60,000 nucleotides of DNA from Phoronis australis (lineage: Eukaryota > Phoronida > Phoronidae). A model generated the notes under the pieces. It saw only the letters and a list, made by a program, of their open reading frames with translations. It had not been told where the DNA came from and searched no databases. Position 1 is the first letter of the stretch, and the number at the start of each line of letters is the position of its first letter. A program made the translations under genes and the position numbers. Positions 44,453-56,400 of the stretch are shown here, in pieces. Location of the stretch: contig NMRA01000080.1 in NCBI GenBank assembly GCA_002633005.1, positions 713,291 to 773,290 of the forward strand, given 5' to 3'.

Positions 44453-47400
44453 GTAGGTAATTTCAAAATGTACTAGGCAAATTATAATGATGCATGGTTG
44501 TGCATGTTGTGGTTGTTAAGACCAGACAGTGGTCAGCTCAGTCACACTCACAGTCACAGACACAGTGCAGAACTCAGCAGGGTAGTGAATACCAAAGGGT
44601 TCGTGGTCACTACAGTACTATGGCAAACATTCAGATTTTAACAGTACATCGCAACTTGGTCTACAACACAGGACCATGTAGGCAGACCAAGTTAATTTGG
44701 TTTGGTGGCGTACTTGGTCCGTTGTTCAAGACAGTACCAACATCTCAACTGGCCCCCTGGTGGCCATCTCATAGGCCATCCACAGCAAATTATGCCTCAC
44801 TCTGATTAAACCATCAAAATCATGTTTCTATGAGTACATTTTTCGCATAGAGAAACACCTTAGGCCAGGCTAACACATTAATCAGTGTGAGGCGTAATAT
44901 GACGAAAAGCTTTCGGCGTGTAGAGGACCTATCGGAAATCCACTGTCTCTACTGTGGCCAGTTGAGACAGTGGTTCTGTCTGCGTTGTCCCAAGCTTAGT
45001 AATCACAGTGTATGAAATACTATTTTTTGCGCCAATGACGTAGGGTGCACTCCTAAAATTATCCATGTCTGAGACTTCAAAATTGCAAACCGCTTAGGCT
45101 CTTCTGCTTATCACCTTTTGAAACTTGTATCAACTTGCTGAGCTCAAGTCATGACTACATGGAGAGACTGTGTTAAATCTGGGAGTTGACTCAGATGCCC
45201 ATCTTCCCCAAAAAGCAGTTTAAGTATGTCATTTTCTTGCATCATTCTCTGTTTATTCGTAATAACGATCCGTCAGTTTCATTGAAAACAGCTGCTCGTG
45301 ACACTACTTCTGCTCGTGCGCCATTTTGGTCAATTTTTTGCAACATGTTTCGAGAGATGGTGACAAAGTACTTCACCAATGAAAAATTTGCTCAGAAATT
45401 CAGTTTCTGGTAATTTCTGAAAAACTTACCAAAGTGAACCCAGTCCTGGTAATTTGTTTGAACACATCTTAGTGAAAACAGAACAGTTGGTAGAATAATC
45501 AGCGAATAAAGAAATTGCCCTACAGGTTATACAGTTCACTCAATTCTTGTTTCATGGAGCTCAATGCCGACGTATGTGATCCATGCGCAAGTTTAGCCTT
45601 AAACTAATGGAATAACTTTATTTTTTTGCTCTAGTAACCAATATAATTTGCTCAATGAAGGGTCAAATTTTTGCTGACATTGATTTATGTCAGATTTTGA
45701 TTCACCAATTAGTTACCCACTTCATTCCAAAGCTGTACATTGTATACCAAATGTCTGCTCAATGACCACTGATGGTTTCTGTGCCTGTATTGTGTCTGCA
45801 CTGTGTGAGTGTTGACAGCCTGTTTGATAGATTCACTGTGTCAACCAGGTGTGAGTATCTCTTCCGCTTAGTGCGTGCTTCCTTTCATACTCTGTACAGT
45901 TTTAAAAACCTTCCTCTAACATTTTTGTTTTACTAAATGCATTGCACTACTGTGCAATTACCATTCAGATAATCCTAGCAATCCTTTAGCAGCGTGTAAC
46001 TGTAAAAGCTCTACTATATAGTCACATCCTGTAGTGTGCAGAAGTTTCGAGATGCCCGGGGCAATTTTTTATTGGGTGCCCCTCTCTCTACTCAAGTGAT
46101 GAGACAAGTAAAAAAGTGAAACATACAATAGAAACTTTATTCAATTTAACTACAAATCATTTGCACTTTTGAAAAGTTTATTTATTGGTGGGACTATTTA
46201 CTTATGTTTGCCTATGATACCAGGAGAGTCTTCACATAGTGTTCTATTCCAACTCCTGTGCAATACAACTACTTTGTTCTGTGTTCAGACTCTGATGCAA
46301 TATGTGACAAAGGGCTTCGCCTGTCATTTAAGGAGCCTACCTTTGAGTGATGAGATCTTATTTTTTGTGTTGGCAAAGTATTGCTGGGACTATTTAGGTA
46401 GCCTAAAACATCGGAAATAACAAAAAACCTTTACTTGTCATTGCTAGCATATACAATTTTGATTTTGTTCACAGTCACGTTCCAAAGAAGATACGTGGAA
46501 GGCAGATGAGCTGCAAAAGTCCTTGAAGGTATCTGACTGCCATCATGGTGCTTGATTCCGTAGTTACAAAATGCTGCTACAGTGTAGTTGAATAGTTATG
46601 CTCTCTGTTAAACTGACTGATTGCTCAATTAGGTTTTGCACTGGAAACATGAATATCCATAGATAGGAGCTTTTAGTACTCTTTGAGTTCATTTTCCTTC
46701 TGGACTGGTCCAAACTCATTAAAATGTAAATTTTTTGCAATGGTAGCATAAGTTAAGCCTAAAGAAATCTGCGCTTTATTTTCAAGTTTCTTTCTCAAAA
46801 AAACAGCAGGTCGTTTAACCTCCTTAAGCTGCCTATGTGTACTCTGAAGTTTTAAGAATTATGGTTAATAATTTCCAATCTGGGATGGTAAATTTAAAGC
46901 CTTATACTTTGAATTTTCTTGATTCTGAGATTTGGACATGGGCAACGTTTTCATGAGTTCCTGTAGTGTGTAACAGAGATGTTTGTCATTAATTGCAATT
47001 CTTGAATTTGGGATGGTCAGTATTGCCGATTTCCAAAATTTGGTACATCTCTGACTTAGATCAAAATAATAAAATTTTCACAGTATCTAAGTTGGCACCT
47101 TTTACTGTAAATTATTGTTGACAGGAGGCCACAGGCGACAAAGGAAAACGCCGTGATGGTGAGGAACGAGAAAAGAGGCATCGCAGACGAGACGATAATG
47201 ATGGTAATGATGAAGTGATGAATTTCAGATTAGTTTTTAATTTTTTATTTGTGAACATGGTAAAATGTCAATAGTATCAGATTAAGATTTTGACAAAATT
47301 GCACTTTTTCACTTTCCAAAGACTTTTAGGTGTGTTTTGCAACTTATTTGTGCCATGAACACTTAATTTTCTGATGCATGAAACAACAATGAAAATGACT

Positions 47401-50400
47401 TTTTATGTGGTTGAGTATCAAAGTTTATGAAATCATATCAGGTCAACTCATTTGAACATTCAAATTAGCTCGAGGTAACATTTTGTGTAGTTGTTCTTCT
47501 TGTCATATCATGACCTTTGCAGGTAAAGAAAGGGGTCACAGGGATAAGGATATAAACCAGGAAGAGAAGGACCGCAGACGTAAAAGGCGAGAGGTATGTT
47601 TCAGAGTTTTCAGTGAAACTGGTAATAGGGTATTACTAGACATTCTGTATACACGTGGATTCTATCTTTGCAAATTTATTTTTCAAATTTATTCAATTTT
47701 CTGAATTCAGTGTCTATGATCTGCCTGCGCAGTTGTCTAGAGATGCTGTGAAGAATCTTTCCTCCAGTAGACATGGCAGTGTCTCATTAAAGTTGTCTGA
47801 CTCTTTGTTAACGCTCTGGATTGGGTTCCCTGGAACACCAGCAAAGGGTTACACAATTTGCTCAGGAATTAGATAGCCTCAATTTCCCCCATAGAAGGCG
47901 CTAGGCTGCTTTAAAACATTTCAAAATTTTTCAAGTGAGTTTTCCAGAAGTTTTGAATTAGACTCTGTAACTTTCCTGTAAGATTTCTGTTGCTTCTGCT
48001 AAAGAGCCATTAACACTGTACATTTAGGGTGAAGAAAATGGAACTGCAGATAAAGAACGGGCTCATAAACCAAAAGATGGTGAAGATAAAAGACGTAATA
48101 AGGAAAATGATAGAGGTGATGAACGGCGACGGCGCCATCGTGATAAAGATGGTGCTGGAGGAGAGGATGGCGAAAGGAAACATGGTGAAGGCGAAGACAG
48201 AGAAGAACGTCGACGAAGACGTAAAGATGGGGATGGTGAAGATAACCATGAGAAGAGACGGAGACATAGAGAAGAAGATGGGGAAGACAGGAAACATAGG
48301 GTGAAAGATGGTGAAGGGGGTGAAAATCGTGAAGAGAGGCGGCGTAGAAGGAAAGAGAGGGAAGGTGGAGGAGTGGATGTGGAAAAAGAAGATGGAGAGG
48401 ACGGACAGAAGAGCCGTAAAGATGGGGGAGATGGAAAGGATAGGGAAAGGGATGAAAGGAGACGTCGCAAAGAAGGAGAAACGGAAGAAGAACGAGAGGA
48501 AAGACGGAGAAGGCGCAAAGATAGGGAAGGAGAGAGTGAGGAGCAAAGAGAGGAAAGACGGAGAAGAAAAGAGGGAGAAACAGAAGAGGAAAGAGAGGAG
48601 AGACACAAAAAGAGAAAAGAGAAAGAAGGAGAAAACGAAGAAGAAAGGGCAGAGAGGAGGAGACGAAGGAAGGAAGGTGATACAGAGGAAGAGAGGGCAG
48701 ATGAACACAGAAGGAGAAAAGAAAGGGACGGAGAGACTGAGGAAGACAGGGAAGAAAGGAGAAGGCGGAGGAAAGAAGGAGAAACAGAGGAGGAGCGAGA
48801 GGAAAGAAGGCGGCGAAGGAAAGAAGGGGAGACTGAAGAAGAGAGGGAAGAAAGACGTCGAAGAAGAAAGGAACGAGATGGGGAGACTGAAGAACAAAGA
48901 GAGGAGAGGAGAAGAAGGCGTAAGGAAAAAGAAGGTGATGACGAAGGAAAGGAAGAAAGAGAGGAGAGAGGACGTCATAGGGAAGAAGGAAGAGAGAGAC
49001 GTCAAAAAGATAAAGATGATAGTGGAAGCAGATCAAGGAAAAAAGATGGCGATGTAAGTTGAAAACATTTTGTGGTTTACACATTTGATTTTCACCTGTA
49101 AAGTGCTGTTTCAGTCTCATATAATTGTAAACAGATGCATGAGCTCCTTGTGTTGGCAGCACTTAGTTTGTTCCTTTGCTTACACGATGCCCGACTTTCT
49201 ATTAATCATCCTTGTTGTGATATTCAAAATCAGGGTGACCACTGCTTTCCAAGAATGCCCTCAAAAGAGGGAGTTAGTTGCACTTCCCTTCATTCAATGC
49301 CGCCTTTTTTGCTTGTTTTCATTGAACACTAGTCACCATGCATGTTCCTTAGAACGATGACGATCGTAAACAGCGACATCGTCGCCACCGTGACCGGGAG
49401 GACCGTGACTCTGACGGTGATCATCGAGATGGTGATGTCCCTGACTCTGGAGCAATAAGTTCTGCTGTAGACGGTGGTGAAAATTTAGGTGACGGGGATC
49501 CCGGTGACGACACAGTGCAGGTAGAGTAGTGATGATGAGTTGTTTTGTATGAGTCAATGTCAGGTTGTTGTCTCCCTCTGTTGTTCGTGTTCTTTGGTTC
49601 TTGTATGAAATTGTTTTCACTATCAGGAATAACTGGATATATGTAAGTAAGTTTCTTTATTATAGTGATCTGCGCACAAACAGTGTAAACGAAAAGCAAT
49701 GATATACCCAGCCCCATTATTGACTTGTAAATCACTTTAAACTGAAAAAGAAAGGAAATTGTACAAAATATGCATATATGAGGACAGAATACTAAATGTT
49801 GTCCAGTCAGTTCATAATGGGTGGTAGAACAAAAAGTAGATTCGAATCTCTTCAATGTCAGGTATAGCAACTATTTCTTAGTTCAAAAACATTTTTTGCA
49901 AAGTACGCCGTCTGTTAAACAACTTAGTTTTGCCATTAATATGTGGAATTTTCTTTTGCAATCCACAACAAGAAAATTTAGATATTTTATCCCAATTTCA
50001 GAATAAGCAATTTTTCTTTGAAGTGTTGATAAAGGACTCTCAAATAAAAAGATAACCTCAGTTTCTATGAGGCTTCTACGTTACCGGTATGCCATCGTAT
50101 ACAAACCCTTTGGCTGACGGCCACTGTGTTAAAGATTTTGCTTGCAATACATTGTCTGTTCTTAACTAACATGTCCCATAGTAGAACATACTAGAAGTTT
50201 GTCTCTTGGGCTCAATTGTCTCACATGGGATGTGCAGCAAATTTTTATCAAGCTGAATTCATTAATTATTGTTCTCTGTTGAGGTTATTGTGTCGCATTG
50301 CAATAACTAAGCTGGATACAAGGATCCCTAAACTGACCCACTTAGTTCAAATTGGCGTAGTATTGCATTTTTTCTAAAAGGAGGCGTCCTTTTCAGGCCA

Positions 50401-53400
50401 GAGGAAAAGAAGTGGCAACAAAGGAGCGAGCTGAAGAGCCAGTTAAGCAGGTCAGTATTAAGGGTAAAAAATCTCTAGAAGTCACTGTTAAAGTCACAAC
50501 AGGCTGTCATAATTGTACTCTCTCAACAATTTTGGACTAAAGTTCTTACCAAAATTGAGCTTCTTTTTCCATTTTTAAAGGCTCTAAAGGTTTTTGTGAA
50601 TGTCTTGGATTACTCGCAATGTTGTCTGATGGTAGTTATAGTCCAAAACGATAAAGTATTTATTTGGAGCTACTTTTATTTTTAAAAACAAGAAAAATGT
50701 TTCTGATGACATATTCTATAATCTCAATTCGTTGAGGTTTTCTTTCGTCAGCAGTAATTTGAGAAAATGCTGCCAATTTCTGCAAGTAGAAATACAGTAG
50801 GTTTGCACGTTACTACAACTTTTTCTCAACTGATTTTTATGCGCCCACATATTTATATGTGGACGCATTATTTTAGTTGTCTTGATCGAGTTAAGTCGAT
50901 TTGTGTAACTGCTTAAATCAATGTTGTTATGCATTAATTAAAATTTTATTTCCCCTCGAGTGATCGACAGTGAAATAGATATGCGTCTTGAAACATTTTA
51001 TTTGCAACCTGAGATTAAAAGAATTTTTTTCAATTGTACAAAAGAGAAATTGTGTTTTTGCAACAAAAGTGAGTGCAGGTTGTCTTGCCTATGCATAAGT
51101 TGACTATTTGAGTGTCATAAAAATAAAAATATGAACTGTTTTTCACTTAATAATGACATATTTGTTCAGTCTTCGAAAACTCATCGCAAGTTAAATAAGA
51201 ATCCGTTGCCGATGCAACGCTTGTTAAAGCCAGCTAAAGTGAAATCTAATCCGATGCAGGTACATCGTTACGGTTAGAATTTTAGCCAATGTTAGTCAAA
51301 CTACTCTTTTCCCTGCTGATAATCAAGGTGTCACATTTCTTCAGTTATTAGTTTTATCCCATGAAACTATGTGTTTTTGAACCCGTTGGTGAACAAAGAA
51401 ACTTATCGTGCACTGAAATAGTGGCTGGGTGTTTGTGTGATGGAAAAGATTTTTCATTGCTTTTTGATGATATGATGTTAAATTGCTAAATCACTCACTA
51501 AAAAGCATTGAGAGTCTGGTGAGTCAGACGTTTCCGCCCCTTTTCTTAAGGCTTTGTTCACTGACTGGATTTCCCGCATCAGGCTGTGCTGGTGTTTGTA
51601 GTCGGATGTGATGTGTTTTGTTTGAAAGTCCTGTATTTCAGGCAGTTACCAAAACATGAATTTTTTTGTTGAAGACGTACAGTTATCTTCGTCCATATAA
51701 TATACAAAAACGTTTTCCTTTATTAGCCTCACATGAAGTTGGCTTTGAAACTTGGAGGTGTTAACATTCTTCTTAGACTATGAAAGAAAAATATAGTTAA
51801 AAGAATTAATGAACAGGATTTTCAAGTGACGTGGAAATTACACCAATCTCTGTAAAAAATAATTTTTAGCAAAAAGTCTGATGTCATGTGACCATTAATG
51901 CGCAGACATTATTTTCATGCGTATGGAATGTTTTTCATGTTCACCAAGGACTTAAACACTATTTGGTTTCACGGCCTAGAACATTCGTATTTTAGTTAAT
52001 ATTTGGAATAAATGTGGCTATTGATAGTCAGTTATCTCAGCTAATGATGTGGCAGCACTGCAATAGCTTGTTTTTTAGAAATGTGATCTCATTTATTTTG
52101 TCTGTAGAATGAAAGGAGTTTTAGTTCAGTATTTGGTCAAATGTTGTTTGACTTAAAGGATGTTTGTAAACTCGGCACGGCATGTATTAGATAATTTTGT
52201 TTCCTAGTAATTTGTCAAATTGCTATTACTCAAACAGTTACGAGCTCATTTTAGTGTTGTTTATGGTGTTTTATGCATTTACATCTTGCGTATTTGGAAA
52301 CATTATTTTTATGAGATTTGTTGAGTCTCTGTAAAGCTAAGTTGACCTATGATAATGAAATTTCAGTTATGAACTTTTGTCCTTTTCTAGTGTATAAATT
52401 TTGTAACAGTTTTGTATTTCAAAAAATTTCAAGGACATGTTTCATAAAGTACTGTTTTAAGAATTAAAAATTTTTACTTAATTTGTGATTTCATAGTTGA
52501 GTTGTTTTAAAACAGGTTTTTGCTATGCAATTATGAGAAATTTGGTTTAAAGGTTGGTTTTAAATTTTGGATTTATGACTGACAAATGATAGTCTAAACA
52601 ATTTTCCAAACATTTCATGAAACAAGCCCCTCTGGCTTAGCGATGTAACATTATTGGAGAATCTGTCCCTAGGAAGTTCCCATGACTCGGGCAAAGTCGA
52701 GTGCAAAGCCCCGCGCTTCAACTAATGTGGTTCAGGAACCAGATGAACCTATTGATGAAATTGATGAAGAAATCATCACTATGCGACCTGTCAGGTATTC
52801 CTGAAGATGGTGTTCGTTACATTGTGCTTAGAAACCTTTTTTGGTGACCAGTAAGTTGGATGAATATAATGTAGTTCTTTGAGATGGATAGCAGCTGACA
52901 ACTTATTACACACTTTCAGTGGACTTTCCATCGTCTTTATACAAGAAATTCATTTTCGTAATGTGTCACCATAGTTTTTGGTTTCTAAGCACACCTGTTA
53001 TTGTTTCGTTTGTGTTTTGACATTGGTGTAACTAACTAAATTTGTATATTCATTGCATGCAATCAAAGACTCAAAAAACACATGCCACACCCATGTGAGT
53101 ATCTCGTAGACAAAGGACATAGTCCTGGTCAGATTCCATCAAACTGGAGCCACTAGTACCCAGTGTTAATGTTGTCATGAGACAAAACTACAGTTTGGTG
53201 GAATTTCACCAGAATCATAGAATAGATGTAGTCGCATCACCCTGTACCAGTCCTGAGCTTCCCACTGCAAACCTTTACTAGTTCTCACACAGGCATTGCT
53301 GAATCGACTATTTTGTTACTCTAGAGTATTTGGTAGGTATAGATTAGCTGAGGATTACTTAGTATTTGTATTTTCTGTAGATAGTGCATAACAATTTAGT

Positions 53401-56400
53401 TTCAACACAAGAAGCGTGTTCTCAGAACTGTTTGCCAGTTCTCTGTCTTCCTTTTGTGTATGCATAAAATCTTGCACTTTATTTGCCACAGAGGTTTTGC
53501 AGTGATGTGGTTTGTGCACTTCATAATTATACAACTTAAGGGACTCAACAAATTGTCTCGAACATTTGCGAATGGTCTTTACAAAGTTAGATCCAGAATA
53601 TTCTTTCTGTACTCCCTTAGAGAAATTTCAGTGTTTATCGCCCTGTGTTTCTGAAATTTGAAAAAAAAATCAGCAATTATTGGCAAAGTGGAGCTGTAAT
53701 GTCCCCTCAAACATGTAGTATGTTCACTACTACTAGCCAAAATGGTACCCTCGTCATTAAAGTTAGTCCTGTTTGATTCTGAGCCTAGTACCTGAATGGG
53801 TTCTGCTAATTCTGACTGGCTCACTGTGTCTTTGCTTCATCAATAGGGATTATCATACTTTTATTGACGTAATATGATGCGAAAAAAATCTTTCCTGGAC
53901 TTATGGAAGTTGAGAATTGAAAGCAACCTTTTGTTGACCTTTGGAGACTTTCTGCAACACCTTTTGGCTATTGTTCAAAGTTTCACTCCGCTTGCCTCAA
54001 GATCGTCACATCCCAGTAGATTTCGTAGATGCTTGAAAAAGTTGGCAGTGGTCAACAAAACTTTGACTTTCGATTATTGAGTAAGTTCAGGAAAGAATCC
54101 AAATTTTTTACGTCAAGCTTCAGCATTTCCCTGCTACATTCAAGTAAGGTTGTGGCTGCTATTACTGGCTTTATCTCCCCTGCGACGAAGCTGCTTTATC
54201 TCCCCTGCGACCAAGCTGCTATCTGTCTTGCTCATGCTGTATGCAATATCTTTATTTACTGCACAGAATGTAACAATCACTCGTTGGTGATTCTTGTGTA
54301 AGAACTCATGAAATCTTGATCTGAAAATCTTGAATTTCTTGGCAGAGTTTTACTGAACATTTTGTCTCTTTACAATTGTTAAGTGTTTGTTTTTGTTAAA
54401 ATCTTTCATTTTTGATATAATAGTTTTCATTTTCGTGAAAATTTGGAATGTGTAATTTTCCTTTATTTTATTTTAAAAAACATTTTTCTACAACATAATC
54501 ATTTTGTAATTGTTTTTATTGACTGTGTTTGTAAAATGTCATTTCTTTTCTTAGTGGCACTCAAAAGACGGAGGCTGCGGAAGATGATTATGGTGATTAT
54601 GAAGATGACTTTGAGGTATGATACTCTTTTGAGAGATCAGTTCCATGTATTTGACTTTGATTATGAGTTGAATTGAATTAAACAACTTTCATTTCGATTC
54701 CGGCCAACTTTTCATGAGCATGTGACATTTTTTCGCACTGTTTCAATTGATCCTTTTTGTGTACAGAAAATAATCATGAGTTGTTTAGTAAAAACTTATT
54801 GATAGTATTGGTCAGCCATTATTACAGAATCTCTGCTTTCAGGCTTGTGTGCATCAAGTCTTGAAGAGACTAGTTGTAAAGCTGGGGCAATCTATTCTTG
54901 TTGGAGTTGGTTGACTGTATAAACTGAGCCTTTGTGTTCTAAAAGGGTATTATCAGATTTTACTTGGGCGTTGCTTGAGCCTGTTAATTGAATTCAGTGA
55001 ACACAGGATGGTTCTTTAAGAGGGAACAAAAAGTCTATGTTAATTAATCTTCTCAATATCGTGTCAACTGTTGTTTCCTTGCACTTTGCATGAAGGTGTT
55101 CACTTCATAGGAATGTATGCCCAATTTCTTCTGTGAAAAGTATACTGAACATTCTCAATAAATGTTGATTATTTTAGGATTACGATGACGACTTTGAAGA
55201 TGAAGATAACAATGATGAAGATGATGAGCCTAAGGCTGTAAGTTTATGACTTATGAAATAGCCCTTCGGCCTTTTTAAACCATAAATTCACAACAATGAC
55301 ACTCATGGTCAATAAATACATACGAGATAACAAAATAATTATGCAATTATACGTCTCGCAACAAACGGTTTCTTATTTTCATTGTCAAAAAATATACTTT
55401 GCCTCCTGATTTAAGATTAGGGTTTCATTTGGTCTCAGAACATTGTACATCTGTTCAGGACAACAATCTTCCTTAAAGATTCTTGTACTTATGAAATATG
55501 AATCATAATTTTTAGTCGTGGCTGTTGTTGTATTACTCATTAATTTTGAAGCATAATTGCTTAGACATGACTGTAAATGTATGACTTATGAGATGCGAGT
55601 AATTTCATCTGAACACTTTTGGCCTGTACTGTACGTATTTCTTTTTCATGAATTGTAGTGAATACTGTAAGGTGTACTTTTGGAACATTTTCATCCTAGT
55701 AGCAGATTTCTTTGAAAAGGAGTTTACATCATGTTTTACAGTCTCGCGACGAATTGGACGATTTGTTCCGAGCCATGAATGAAGAGAACGATCGTCTCCT
55801 GGCGTCTTCTCGCAAAAGCAACTGGTCAGATTCGGTGAGTGGATCTGTGCCACGGTAGATAGACATTAACTTAAAGATATAGTTCTATCTGTAATAACTA
55901 CTCGGTGGAGGCCGAAGGCTATATCCAGTCAGAAAAGCTACCGTGCAGATGAGCTGCAGCACAATTGTTGATTTTCTTCAAAATAATATACAGATTTTAC
56001 CTTCTACACTCAACGATTCCCTGTCCTTTATTTTCACCAGTTTAGAACACGAAAAGAGTATTGTCTTTGAACAGATATCAATGAAATAGGAAAATTTTGT
56101 AAATTATAGCAATTTTTGCATTTCTTACTGGCAGTTCAGAAAACATGAACTTTTATGCTGTTCAACTGTGGCGGCCATTTTGTTGTTGCGCCAGAAATTC
56201 AAAAATAATTTAAAATTTTTCATAATTAATTCTGGGTTGTTTTGACATTTCATAGCATTCCACACTCAGCTATTCAGTTATTCAGCTATCCGTGGGGTAA
56301 TAAAACAATTATCTTGTCAGCCAGAACCCTTTGTTAAACTGTGTTTACTTACATCGACCAACTGGGGCAGCTGTATGGTTTAGGGAAGGGTTCACAGAAA

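Noticed and set aside
44494-44805. 103-codon frame in DYNC2I1 intron 1
   Set aside because: No family resemblance, and it includes a simple cacagtcacagacacag repeat. Joining it would add an unconserved N-terminus.
47999-49162. Long minus-strand open frames of 387 and 331 codons opposite DYNC2I1 exon 5
   Set aside because: They are Phe/Leu/Ser/Pro strings created by the purine-rich coding strand (the complement of GAA/AGA codons avoids stops). The sense frame fits the gene by phase and splice sites.
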